NCBI RefSeq assembly: GCF_964355755.1
Contig: NC_092670.1
Location: forward strand, 35,205,795 to 35,265,794
Length of the DNA: 60,000 nt
Source of the DNA: Antedon mediterranea
Taxonomy: Eukaryota > Echinodermata > Crinoidea > Comatulida > Antedonidae
Reading direction: 5' to 3'
Part shown: piece by piece, positions 11,601 to 23,000 of the stretch
Layout: every line of letters starts with the position of its first letter
Position numbering within the stretch: the first letter of the stretch is position 1
Translations under genes and position numbers: made by a program
Notes under the pieces: generated by a model
Seen by the model: only the letters and a program-made list of their open reading frames with translations
What the model was told of the DNA's origin: nothing
Databases searched by the model: none

Positions 11601-13233
11601 GCTGTTGATAAGGTATCATCATCTCCTTTCCTACATTTTAGTCGAGTTGAGTAGCCGAGTGGTTAAGACCACTCTGCCGCAAACCATAGCCATACAATTG
11701 GCACAGGTTCAAGTCACTCCTCAACCAATATTCAGGTGGTAGAACAAGTCTTCTAAGATAAGGACCGAAAACTGGAGGTCCAGTGTACACATTTAGCTCG
11801 TGTGCACTTTAAAGAACCTAATATATCTTTCTGAAGAATAGGGGGTTACCCCAGTGTACTGGTCCATTCAGCCCTGTCGTTGTGGACAGACGAACGGACA
11901 CCATTTGGTGGCAGTATTCGACATGAAGGGACCCTTAGGTTAGTAGAAAGTTTTAGTATGTGTCGTCCACACATGTGCGCAATTCAGCCCAGTTAGGCTG
12001 CAAGTCGCAGGTTATTCGCCCATTTACATTCACCCATTCACTTATTTTGTATGCTGCTTTTATGCTGTCATGAGTGTTCAATACCACACAACACAGCTGG
12101 CCATGTAACATTACTATATAGATATTATATGTTTATGCTCATTTTTTATTGTTCAATATAATAGATAAACCTGACTTTTTATGTGTATATCTTAAGGTTA
12201 AGAAAAAATTGGAAGATGAAAAGAAAAAAGCAATCACGGCAGAACGTGAGATGATGCAAAAGGAAATAGAAAAACTGGCGGAGGAATTCGAGCGGTACAA
12301 AGAAGAGGCCGAAGAAGAGACTAAATCGACAATAGAAAAACACAGAGAGGAGATCTCTAACACTAAAAAACGCCAATGGGTAAGATATTTGTATTCTACA
12401 ATGAATTATAGTATAATACCCGTTTCACACCAAAACTCCGGAGACACCCCGGGGTTTATGACCATTCAAAACGTTGAGAAACTCTGGAGATACCCCTTTC
12501 ACACCAATCTAGCAACACCAGGGTTTATAAAATAAAATTGTAAATGTCGCCCTCTATTTTGTTTGTTTACATAGCGAAGATCATTAGAATCATTTTAATT
12601 GATAATATTTTTTTTTTAATAATTATTTTCAAAAGTCTCGGAAGTCATATAATGTTTTATTGATACTATTTTTTAGACCTGCTATATATTTTGTACAAAT
12701 ATTTAAAGTATAACTCCGGAGTTTGATGTTGTTACCTTTCACACCAAAACGGAGAACATTCATCTGTTCAATCCCGCTGTTTTGAACTCCAGAGTTGTTT
12801 GATTTTACCTTTCACACCAAAAAAATGGGGTGTCAACTCCGGAGTGTCTCCGGAGTTTTGCTTTTGGTGTGAAAGGGGTATATGAGAGTTGTAATGTAAT
12901 TGTTCTAGGTGAAGATGGATAGAAACACCCATCTTCTACCCATCCTAGTTTTAACATAACACCCAAGAATCTTTAAAGCTCTGTCTACACTATCAAACTT
13001 TATGTGACAAACAAATTTGATGTGCCCATATATGGCATATCACTACCATATTTGAGCACATCACACTTTTTTCTACACAATGTTGATGTTGTTTTATTTT
13101 TTTGCTACAGTGTATCAATTGTGAACAAGAGGCCATGTATCATTGTTGCTGGAACACTTCTTACTGTAGTATCAACTGTCAACAGGGACACTGGCACAAA
13201 GAACACAAGAAACTCTGTCGACGTAAACGTTAG
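2604..13233 (+). CDS. ZMYND11: ZMYND11 (BS69)-like chromatin reader, 3' nine exons
   Basis: Nine coding exons read in one frame with GT/AG borders: 2604-2699, 7127-7270, 8583-8663, 9602-9720, 10496-10712, 11277-11336, 11451-11612, 12197-12379 and 13111-13233 (TAG). They give 394 residues. The order is: C-terminal part of a bromodomain (1-80), a Cys-rich zinc finger with CKDC and FCRPC (81-107), PWWP (108-150), a charged linker, a coiled coil (about 255-350) and a C-terminal MYND zinc finger ending CRRKR. In the PWWP, KGFGYWP and VRFFG keep the aromatic positions that in human ZMYND11 (from memory F291, W294, F310) form the cage reading H3.3 K36me3. The MYND motif CWNTSYCS and the terminal CRRKR match the vertebrate protein closely. 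In vertebrates this nuclear protein restrains transcription elongation and recruits co-repressors through MYND. The N-terminal SAMD1-like domain, PHD finger and start of the bromodomain are missing, so the gene is partial in this window. Introns are loaded with transposons. Confidence 0.95.
3297..3835. repeat. Degenerate TTCTATAGAA-type satellite block
   Basis: About 530 bp made almost entirely of variants of 'aattctatagaaactctat', a short self-complementary unit of roughly 9-11 bp. It opens with 'tcccttacaaaaattttc', the same terminus that closes the second block at 6430-6448 in inverted orientation. The units are individually palindromic, so the array can form many small hairpins. Confidence 0.85.
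5455..6448. repeat. Second TTCTATAGAA block with two tandem ~369 bp copies and CCCTTACAAA ends
   Basis: The sequence 'ttgatgatatacagtaagca' occurs at 5458 and again at 5827, giving a ~369 bp tandem duplication. The second copy contains a complete small element from 'atcccttacaaa' (5893) to 'ttttgtaagggat' (6162). A third stretch of CTATAGAA units (6285-6440) closes with 'ctttttgtaagggat'. I see no gene in it. Confidence 0.7.
6657..6802. mobile_element. Truncated copy of the TAAATCTTCTAATAGTAAC element
   Basis: Begins 'ataaatcttctaatagtaac' and has the interior 'ggttactattagagtcac' seen again in the fuller copy at 16284-16686 upstream of FTCD. It is short and non-coding, inside the ZMYND11 intron. 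Confidence 0.6.
7177..7482 (+). repeat. Tandem duplication carrying part of a ZMYND11 exon into its intron
   Basis: Exon bases 7177-7256 are repeated at 7404-7482 with about ten changes. The copy begins 'gagatagttcttcacgta' and ends 'gaattgtactgga'. It remains open in the original frame (it still reads YHGVDSDK) but has no splice acceptor or donor. It sits between two parts of MITE-A, so the duplicated segment included the exon end, the donor and the adjoining MITE, followed by a deletion. Confidence 0.8.
7284..7607. mobile_element. MITE-A copy 2, rearranged around an exon relic
   Basis: Starts TAAAGCTCTGTCCACACTAA and ends GTGTAGACAGAGCTTTA, the inverted form. The interior has 'atatcactaccatatttggg' repeats in two sets, separated by the duplicated ZMYND11 exon fragment 7404-7482. 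Confidence 0.8.
7920..8040 (+). repeat. tRNA-derived SINE
   Basis: 'agctgtagcttggtggttaa' resembles a Pol III box A, and 'gagttcaatcctgat' 50 bases on resembles box B. A non-tRNA part and an A-rich tail (about 8085-8105) follow. The spacing matches a tRNA-like SINE head, but no acceptor stem pairs, so it is not a functional tRNA gene. Confidence 0.6.
8222..8522. mobile_element. MITE-G copy 1 (GCGTGGTTCCCACTAG ends)
   Basis: Begins TTAAGCGTGGTTCCCACTAG and ends with the imperfect inverted 'gtggcaaccaagcttta'. It is non-coding, 60 bp before the zinc-finger exon of ZMYND11. Related copies lie at 29500-29930, 30985-31045, 31650-31830 and 49604-49788. Confidence 0.7.
9750..10020 (+). repeat. Dispersed repeat R, copy 1
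   Basis: Contains 'gaagtga.ttattaaaact' and 'catgtttttgggggacaaaa' blocks that recur with mismatches at 36510-36830, 42413-42740, 55978-56160 and 59590-59935. No TIRs or open frame are visible. Confidence 0.65.
10242..10389. mobile_element. MITE-A copy 3
   Basis: A compact 148 bp copy. It starts TAAAGCTTTGTCTACACTAT and ends TTTAGACAGAGCTTTA, with two 'atcacta/ttccatattt' internal units. It lies about 100 bp before the second half of the PWWP exon pair. Confidence 0.85.
11640..12060 (+). repeat. tRNA-derived SINE in ZMYND11 intron
   Basis: The head 'gtagccgagtggttaagacc' matches a Ser/Leu-type tRNA 5' half with box A, and 'acaggttcaagtcac' matches box B. The downstream body ('aacaagtcttctaagataag', 'gtgcactttaaagaaccta') is shared with 190-420. 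It begins only 28 bp after the donor of exon 11451-11612. Confidence 0.75.
12417..12880. mobile_element. 464 bp TIR element with TACCC(C/G)TTTCACACCAAAA ends
   Basis: The left end 'tacccgtttcacaccaaaac' and right end 'ttttggtgtgaaaggggta' are inverted copies. Several internal repeats of 'tttcacaccaaaa' and 'actccggag' occur in both orientations. It is non-coding and sits 37 bp after the donor of the coiled-coil exon of ZMYND11. Confidence 0.8.
12973..13078. mobile_element. MITE-A copy 4 (truncated), just before the MYND exon
   Basis: Starts TTAAAGCTCTGTCTACACTA. The 3' inverted end is lost. It ends about 30 bp before the exon encoding the MYND finger. Confidence 0.75.
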
Positions 13234-14100
13234 CAGAACATAAGCATGACAACTATTTCAAAAACTATTTTAAATGTTATTATTTTTGCACTTTTGTTAT
13301 TTTAACTTCTCAAAAACAACTATGTAAGAGCAGAATTTCTTTTTTTTTAAATATTTAATTCTTTTTTAAAAAGTAGTTTAAATTTTAACCACCTGAGAAA
13401 TATCATTTTGTTTCAAAGTTTTTAAGTTACTTTTCGATTTCTTGGTGTGACGTGCTTGTGTGTGTATATGTTGACGATCAAGGGAGGAATATGACTCTTG
13501 AAATGTTAGATAACTTTCTATGAAAAAATACAACTTAAACATAATCTTTGTAATGGTTTAAAATTAAATCATTGTGTGATAGGCGAGCAAGATTATTATT
13601 GGTAGTAGGACCGTGAGGCTATAGCCTATTACAGGGAGGCACTACTTTATGTATTTCCCTAAGGTTGTAGGCCTATCACATGTTAATATAATGAAGTTTT
13701 ATTATGCTTGTTAGTAACAGGCCTTGCCTTTGTCAGTGGGTCTTTCCATGAATTTGATGTGGGTTAAATCAACTCGACCCCACCCTTCCAAATAGTTTTG
13801 TAGGGAAAAAATTGAGACGTTAGATGTCACTTGGAAATGGCACTGTACTTGACACTAGTAATTGACACTTAGACTATAACAAAAAGGAACTTTTTAAAAG
13901 TTGCTTCTGGTTTGAAATTGATAAAAATGAAAGAAACCAGACCACTATTGTAAACAGGAATTCATTTATGTCGTAATCTAAACCGGTTTCCAAATTTTGA
14001 AAAATGTATTATAAGTACTTACTATAATTTATAACTGTAACTGTACATATTTATTAAAAAAAACAATAAAAATATTTTAACCTTTTCGGTTATAAATTTT
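13234..14100 (+). other. ZMYND11 3' UTR with candidate poly(A) signal
   Basis: AT-rich sequence following the TAG. A clear AATAAA lies at 14065-14070 after an A-run. No transcript evidence is available, so the true end is inferred. Confidence 0.45.
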
Positions 14101-14589
14101 AAAAGATTTATAGTACTAAATGAAATAGAATTAATGGTATAATACTCGATTGTTGATTCAGCCAAAAGCTAAACTTGTACATATTTGTATATTTATATAT
14201 CTATAATATCTGTGCATTTGATGTTACATATATGTATTTTATCCCTATGTTAACACAGGACCAACTTATTGTGGTTCTCAAATAAGGTTTATTTTTCCGC
14301 TTGTTGTAGTGTATAGAATGTATTTTGAAACTTCTGTCAACCCCTATCCTGGGGACACCCCTTATTAGTGGTCACTTTGTTTTCCGCCTTAATGGGGGTT
14401 CTCTACTGTATAGAATATTATAGGCCTTTTTGTATAAAAATGTAGTTTTATGAGTATTATTACAGAGGTGTGGTCGTGATGCTGTTTCCTGGAACAAAAA
14501 TATAATGAACCCAAATTGACCCATTGACCTCAAATTGACCCATTGACCCAAGTATATTTTGTTGTCCTATGTATACTAGCAATTCTGTA

Positions 14590-15170
14590 CCGGATTAACT
14601 AGGATAAGTATTTAATCTAGACGGATTTATTATGAATACTACAATGCTAATCCTGATGCTAATTATGAAATATGTCCATTACTATAAACAAGATATTAAA
14701 AAGGAGGAAGAATTTATTAGGTCTTTGTACAATCAAATACTATGAAAATGATAACCAATTTGTACCCATTTGGATTAAACGTTCCACATTTTATCAATAC
14801 CTAGACAAATGGATTAATATTGCAGATTAACCAGGATTAAACATAATTTGGGATTAAGAAGGATTTATTGGGTCTTTCTGCAATCAAATACTACAAAAAT
14901 GATAACCAATCTGTACCCATTTTGATTAAATGTTCCAAATGTTATCAATACCTAAACTAATGGATTAATATTGCAGATTAACCAGGATTAAACATAATTT
15001 GGGATCTAGAGGGATTTATTAAGGCTTTCTATTAAAACACAGAGAATTGTTCCTTTTTTTTTTAATGTTCACATTTTATCAATTGCTAGACAAAGAATTT
15101 TCTATTCTGGATTAAATAGGATTTAAATGCATTGGGATTAGAGAATGGATTAAGCAAAATTTGATAAGGG
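14590..15170. repeat. 151 bp tandem repeat, about three copies
   Basis: 'atttatt(a/g)ggtctttctg' type starts occur at 14712, 14863 and 15014, a period of 151 bases. The shared body includes 'aaatgataaccaat' and 'gcagattaaccaggattaaa'. A shorter related start is at 14625. It is non-coding, downstream of ZMYND11. Confidence 0.8.
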
Positions 15171-16283
15171 TTTAATATTTGAAGATAAAACGTTTTAATT
15201 CCAGTTATATATATATATATATAAAATGCCCACACCAGCTTAAACATTCCATGTATATAAAATAATAATATTAAAATATATATATATATAAATGTTGATG
15301 TATCAATTTTTAAGTGCATGCGGTTTGGAATATTTTAATAGATTTTGATATCATCGCATTATATATAAGCTTATAACTTTTGTAATCGTAATATTTAAAA
15401 CTGCCTTTTCTGATAGCCTTATATACTGTACTGCTGTATATTCATTTTGTTTATTTTTGTGGTATTGTCGTAGAAGTTACTATTTTATATTAAGTTTTTG
15501 TTTGTATATTGAAAATTTAAGTTGACATACTATAAGTTTAGAACTGAGATATTTTTTTTTTTCATTTTAAATTTTTCAAACATAAACCATTCGTCATAGA
15601 CGTTACTATCTGTGTTTGTGCTTTTAAATAAATGTTTATTTTTGCATATTGATAAGTTAAAATACTGTAAGTTTAGAACTAGATATTTTATTTATATTTT
15701 CGTTTGATTTGTTTAAAACAAAAATAAAACGCACATAATTACAGAAGTAGACAATAATAGTTAGATTATCTAAATCTAAGAAGATTATTTTTAATCCTCT
15801 TTCAAATTAAAATATTTTGCAATTTTGGACATTATAACTGGAAAGAAGCACAACTGAGCATTAATTGACGGTTTAGTGGTCCTGTATATATTATACACAG
15901 TTTTTAAAATTTAATTTAATTAACGTTGCATTTTAAATTTCTATTAAATAGTCTAATTTGTGTTGGTTAATAATATAATATTTCAGTCATCTTTAATTTT
16001 AAGTTTGACATAATATCATATTAAGCTTATAATTTAGTTGTTTTATTGGATAAATATTACTGTTTCTGTTTATGATGTCTAGTTCTTAGGTAACTTCAGA
16101 GAACTATTAAAAGAAGTATTTATAAGTATTTTTACAACAGATTGCAAGTACAGTAATATAGAGGTAAATATTGTGTATAAGAGTGTTAAAACAAAATGTC
16201 ATGAGTAAATGTTATAGGTCAAAGTTTATGATGACATTGTGTCAATGCTTTACATTTTTGTCTTAGTGGGTGCATGGACCTAT
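15170..16283. other. Intergenic AT-rich stretch
   Basis: Contains two short TA dinucleotide runs (about 15203-15222 and 15277-15290) and long A/T-rich DNA. I see no exon, RNA gene or element with recognisable ends. Confidence 0.5.
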
Positions 16284-16686
16284 AAATTACTATAAATCTT
16301 CTAATTGAAACGCGAGGTTATTGTTCTTTGATTGTTTTTTAGGGTGGGTTACTATTAGAGTAGTGGGTTACTATTACTAATCTTAAATTAGGCATCTGAA
16401 AATAGTAACCCACCCCCAACTTTTCTGGTCAGCAACTCATAGCAAAATAATAAAACAGTAGGAATAAACAAATTTGGTTGAACTAACTTTATTTTATAAA
16501 CTCAAAAACACTCAATCCTCCTTCACTCCCGATATCAACATGCATTATCTCCTTATTTTGCGAAATACGGTTTTTGTGACTCTAATAGTAACCCCCATGA
16601 GTTATTATAGATTGACTTATAATGTGAGTTAACTATTAGAAGGGTGGTTACTATTAGAGTGTTGGTTTACTATTAGAAGATTTACG
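16284..16686. mobile_element. ~400 bp TIR element upstream of FTCD
   Basis: Left 'tataaatcttctaattgaaa' and right 'actattagaagatttac' are inverted. Many 'ggttactattagagt' units lie inside in both orientations. It ends about 355 bp before the FTCD start codon. A truncated relative is at 6657-6802. Confidence 0.7.
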
Positions 16687-17040
16687 GGTCCATGGTGAAT
16701 GTATAATGTGTTTTTAATCGGAAGCAAAATAATATTGGATTGCACTGGAAACTTTTTTTTTATGACTACCGCTATTAAAATTTACTCCTTCTCATCTGTT
16801 AGATAATTATAATTAAACTAGATACAGACATTCCCTTCTATTCTAACCTTGTTTTATAAAATGTCTATACTGTCATACGCTACAAATGTATACAAAATGG
16901 GATCCTGATTGGTTGGTTGTTTGTTTTCGAAACTACTGATGCGTATCAAATTGTATTTTTTTTGCGACGTGATATTTGTGGTTTTGATAATCGTGTTTTC
17001 ATTTTTCTGTTACTATATACCTTTTAAAAGCTGTATAAAT

Positions 17041-20000
17041 ATGACAAAGGTTGTAGAATGTGTGCCAAATTTTTCAGAAGGACAAAATAAAGAGGTAATA
17101 CCTATTTTATACACTAGTGTAAGTTGAAATTAGTGTATGCTAGGCCGGCTCTCTCTAGGCCTAGCCCTGTCTTAACTGCATGAAACACGTGAACCGTGTA
17201 GTAGCCGAACCGTAATAGCGTACATAGGCATAATAAACCGGCTTTGTTATTGGAAACAGGAAATCGACGTTAGGCTTCAAGTAATCGATATTCTACCTAT
17301 AATAATAATATATTAGTTTAAGACGTTAATACTAATACTATATAAATGCCCGGCATCTCGGCAATAATAGACCTTTGTTTGTAACAAACAATAATTAATA
17401 CATCATCATCAATTGTTTTTTCCTGACAAAATTAATATGTGGTTCCATTTTATATTATGATTTTAAAATTTTGTCATTCAATTTATACCACATTTGCATT
17501 ACGGAATAAAATTAAAACACGCCTTGAATTTTGTTTTGCAGGTCGTGGAGGCCTTAGCAAATGCTGTTATGCAAACTGATGGTTGTCGTCTGCTTGATGT
17601 TGACCCAGGCCCGTCTACAAACAGAACAGTATTTACCTTTGTTGGTTCACCCGAAGATGTCGTCGAAGGAGCTCTTAACATGTCAAGGGTCGCTTTCTCG
17701 CTTATTGACATGTCTAGTCATAAAGGTTGTTATTTACTTTTGAGTGTACAGTATTGGTACAATGGTTGCTAATGTGTTTTCCACTAAAGCTCTATCTACA
17801 CTATCAACATAGTTTGACAAAAAAAGTGTGATGTGCCGAAATATGGTAGTAATATGCCCAAATATAGTAGTGATATGATGTCATTTCCATGGGCATATCA
17901 TGTAAGAGTGTGTCGCAGGGTGTTGTACGTTTGACTACTGGTCATGAGATCGCGGTTCGAATCCAACTCTGCCGCATTGCTTGTTTCCTTTGGCAAGATA
18001 CTTTACTTACGTTTGCCTCTCCCCACCCAGGTGAATAAATGGGTACCCGGTTAGATCAAGACACAATTGTCGTATTCGAGTGGACCGTTGAGTAGTTATT
18101 CCGTTGAGTACTTCTTTAACGGAGTATTTTGAGCGTTGAGATTGTTCTTAACGAAAAAGCTTTTGCTGTCAACGTTTTCTATTCGAATGACTTTCTGTTG
18201 AGCACAAATTTACAATTCGAATACAAAAAGTACTCAACGAATCTTTACATTGACACGAAAGTTTCCAATCGAATACGACAAATGTTACACTGATTACTAG
18301 CTGCAGCTGCATTATGGGATAATGTTTCCATGAATTTGATCCTACGCAGACCTAAACCGTCTCGGCCAAAGTCATGTCAGCCCCACGTCAACTCGGCCAC
18401 ACATCAACTCGGCCTCAAGTCATCTCAGCACATCATCTTAACCAAAAACTAATCAGTCAACTCGGCCCCAATAAAGTATAGAACACAAAAAGCGAAGCGA
18501 ATTGATAAAATAATTTTAAATATATTATTTTTTATAAAAATTTTTTTCACTGTAATTTAATAATATCCATCTATATCTAAGAATATTTCGATTCATTCTG
18601 GGAAAATCCCAGTATCAAAATATATAGGCCTAGGCTAGGCCTATATAACAACATACTGAGACAATAACATCACAACTAATATTTAAATAAATTAAACGAA
18701 AAACGACCGAGTGTGTTATAATTTATATTGAATTTTCCGTTTTATTTTGTCTAGCCTAGGCCTAACCTTAGTAGCCTAATCCTGCCACTATAATATCAAC
18801 TATTAGAACTTTTTGCGTTTCATACTTTAATGGGCCGAATTGACCGATTAGTATTTAGCCGAGTTGACTTGAGGCCGACTTGACTTGGGGCCGAGTTGAC
18901 TTTGGGCCGACTTGACGTGGGGCCGACTTGACGTGGGGCCGAGACGGTTAGGGCCGAGTTGACCTGCACCCGTTTTCCATACATGTTTGATGCAAAAAAT
19001 GACTGGGGTAATAATGTTTCACAACATTATGCACTATCTAATTAAATCTATGATAATTATATTATATTATTATTATTATCACATTTTTTTGTCACATACA
19101 GTTTGATAGGGTAGACAGTGCTTAACAAATAAACATTGTTACAATTGTATTTGGATTTATTATGTGCACGCCTAGCCTCAGAGAATTCTCAAGAGGCAAA
19201 TATTTACCCAGACACAAGAATTTCAAGTTTCAAATTAGAAGGCTGACTTTTCTCTTTTCGAAATTGGTTGTTGTTCTGTCTATAGAGGAAATCTTATCTA
19301 TTTCCTTTTAGCCCTTTAATCATTACTAAACACCTGTTTTTTTACAAAATAAATTTAAGATATGAAAGTAATCTATTTTTCATCTAATCTATAAAAATGC
19401 TAACCAAATTTGTTTTGTATTGTTGTATATGATTGTCAAGTCAAGTCAAGTCAAGTATCATTTATTATCATTTGTTTTAGGAAAAACATAGAAATTCTGT
19501 TTGCTCTGTTGGCGGAGCACAATATCCAACGGACACAACACGAACTCAAAAACAAAAACATTACAAAAAAAAGTGTCTACATCATATTTAAGGCTCTAAT
19601 AGATCCTGGAAAGAAACTATTTGTAAATCGTGCCTTATTGGCCTTAATAGAACGAAATCGCCGACCGCTGCGCATCAACTGGAACATACTAGAGGCCGGA
19701 TGAAATTGATCATCTTTGATAGCCACTGCCTTTTTCAGAAGACGATCCGAAAATATGTTCTCCAAAGGCAGTTGTGCAGATCCAATTATACGCGATGCGG
19801 TCTTGACTATTCTATTTAGGTCACGCTTTTCATTTTCGGTAGCGCTACCGAACCATACCGTTAAAGAATACGTTATTACACTCTCTATAACTGACCTATA
19901 GAAGGACGACATTATTTCAGAGTTTATACCAAATGATTTAAGTCTACGTAGGAAGTAGATTCTTCTTTGGGCCTTTCTAATAATGTTACGTGTGTTAATA

Positions 20001-23000
20001 TGCCACTTCAGATCATTTGAAATATAAATACCCAAGAATTTAAATTCTTCTACAAACTCAACTGATATACCATTAATAAATATTGGATATTTGACATTAA
20101 GTGATTTACGGAAGTCTACAACCATTTCTTTAGTCTTAGATACATTCAAGAACAGATTGTTTTCGTTACACCAGTCTACAACTCGTTTAACTTGGTTGCG
20201 ATAATTAGACTCATCACTGTCATCATTGTATAGAGTATCATGGTGCTGACGTCACGACGGTACAGTAGGTGGCACTGCGTGGTTGCTAGCGCAACCAAAA
20301 GTGCGTTCAGCCTGCCTGAGTGACTCCAAGATCACCAATGGTTTGGAATAGGCTTATTGAAGTAGTCATTTTAAAACTTAATAATTTCAATAAAAAAAAA
20401 CTTAAATTTCAAAAGATCACTAAATATTTGTTTTAATAATCTATTTATATTCAACTACAGTTTAAGTTAAAAAAAATCAAGCTAAGATACATAATTTGAT
20501 AGAAATACAGATCTTTACTGTTTATCAACATAGTAGCGCTGAACGCATTTTTTGGTTGTCTAGCAACCATGCAGCGCCCTCTATCGTTGTGACGTCACAC
20601 CATGATACTCTATTATGTTTATCTGGTTTGTAGTTAGTACTATTGATGAATTTATAAATTTATTTTTAACAAACCAACTGGTTAGGTTACCTGTTGTTCA
20701 TAAAGCTCTGTCTGCACTGTCAAAAATGTTTTAAATTTAATATTTATTCAATTTTCTGCTATATACAATACAAAGACAAAACAAATATAAAAGGCAAGGA
20801 AAGACTAAATACCTATGCTAGTTGGTCAACCCAGAACAGAACACAGAAAAAAAAAAATTACTTTCTACAAGAAAATGTGATGTGGCCATATATGGACATG
20901 ATGATGTCATATCACTGCCATATTTGGGCACATCACAGTTTTTTTCAACAAACTAGTTTGATAGTGTAGACAGAGCTTAAAGAAAATCAATAAATTCAAG
21001 GTCAATAATTCTGTTTATTTTAGGAGAACATCCTAGGATGGGTGCCCTAGATGTGTGCCCATTTGTACCCGTTGCCAACGTTACGATGGAAGAGTGTGTT
21101 GAATGTGCCAACAATTTTGGAAAACGTTTAGCAGCAGAATTGAATGTTCCAGGTAAGTCCTTTTTCTTGAAATATTTCTTAACAAGACCATATACAGTCG
21201 CGTGCTCAAGTTAGTGTTTACAGACCAACCAACTGACTGACAGAAGCTGTAGAAAGATTGTTGAACATAAAGCCCTGTATACACTATCAAACGTTATGTG
21301 ACAAAAAAATGTGCCCATATATGGACATGATAATGTCATATCACTACCATATTTGAGCATATCACTACCATACTTTTTTGTCAAACTAGTTTGATATTGT
21401 AGACAGAACTTAAATTAACTGATCTGGTCTAGTACTTTTATAAGACAATACTTAGTAGTTTTATTTAATTAAAATAATTTTGGTTAGTTTAGTACAGTCA
21501 ACTCTCCCAATACCGGACTCTCTGAAAACCAGAAACTCTCCCAATACCAGACTTTTTTTGAGGACCAAAAGGTCCCAAATTTATATTTACCATTAAAAAC
21601 ACATTCCGAATACCAGACTTTCCGGAAAACCAGACTTATTTGGCCGGCCCAAAGGTGTCCGGTATTGGGAGAGTTGACTGTATATATTATTACTGCAATT
21701 CAGCTCTTTGGGCTGCAATAGTCATATTAATTATTTTGTACCATATTTATATGTTGAATATTATATAGAGATATACTACACATATAAATTGTTTTCAATT
21801 TCAGTTTATCTTTATGGTCATGCAGCAACAAATGAATCAAGAGTTAAGTTGCCAGACATTCGTACTGGAGAATATGAAGCACTGCCAGAAAAGGTAAAAG
21901 GATGTTTGGCACAGGCTAGGAAGTTCTGGAGTCGATTCCCACCAGACCCGTTATTTTTGGACACAAACACAACAATAGTTGTGATAACGACTGTAACATG
22001 AAGGTACACTAACGCCCGTATTCTTAAACCGGACTTTAGTCGTAGTTCCAGCTAAAACTAAAAAAATGACGTCATTTTAATTCATAAACCGAACTTCAAC
22101 TAAATCACCGACTAAATCAGGCCAACCTCGACTAAATGGAGACGGATTTTGATCGATTTTTTTAGTCCTGGAGGGGGCAGACTAAATGGTCGACTAAATG
22201 GTTTTTAAACAATGTTTATAAAAAACGTAACAGTCATTGAGTTGTTATATTGGCCAGATATTGAAGAATGAAATATCTATATTTATATTAGCTTAATTAA
22301 ATATACATTGGTATAAATTATAATAATGAAAATCATCTTTATTTACAACTGTATACAAATTACATTATTTTCTTCGCGCAAGTCCGACTTGAGCTACGTC
22401 ACGCCATAGCGACAATGGGAAATGCGGCAATTCACCACGCGATGGAATGTTTAGGGGGCCTAGCGCTTTCTTGTCACGCTATGAAGTGCGTGGTTCGTGG
22501 CGATCATACTTTGTTGGGGTCCTAGAAAATATAAAAGTTACCGTACCGCCATGGTTCCTAAATATATTTTTAAGATTTTATTTGTTGTTAATCAAATATA
22601 CTTCACTGTTAAATTAATACTGATATTGTTCTAATAATTAACGATTAAAATTATTTTTCATGTATATAGTCCTGATGCGTAAAAAGTGTTGTAAGAAATG
22701 GAAAGTGATATCAATGCGCAAAATTTCGTCTGCTCCTCAAATACTCTCTTGTCATTGGCCAATGTATAGCCTTTGTTACCCAGACGTGTGCAACTCGACT
22801 AAAAGCTCGACTTCATTAAGTCGAACTGCAAACTTCGACTACTTCGTTTTTGAATCAAATTTGAAGTAATAGCTCGAACTACGACTTTTCCAAGTCGAAC
22901 TTCGAACTACGACTAAAGTCCGGTTTAAGAATACGGGCGTAATACACATTAGTGTGCATTCCAAAAAACCCAGGGCATCTTTCTTAAGTAGTAGGGGTTA

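Larger units (their letters stand above)
17785..19125. mobile_element. MITE-A copy 5, split by nested insertions
   Basis: The left part, from TAAAGCTCTATCTACACTAT to about 17894, and the right part, about 19078-19125 ending 'gtagacagtgctta', are the two ends of one MITE-A. Between them lie a SINE (17895-18060), a TIR element (18062-18295) and an element built of GTCAACTCGGCC units (18340-18975). All lie in FTCD intron 2. Confidence 0.7.

Noticed and set aside
17930-17975. Possible tRNA gene with GGTTCGAATCC
   Set aside because: Only box B and a poor 5' half are present; the acceptor stem cannot be paired, and SINE core sequence follows.
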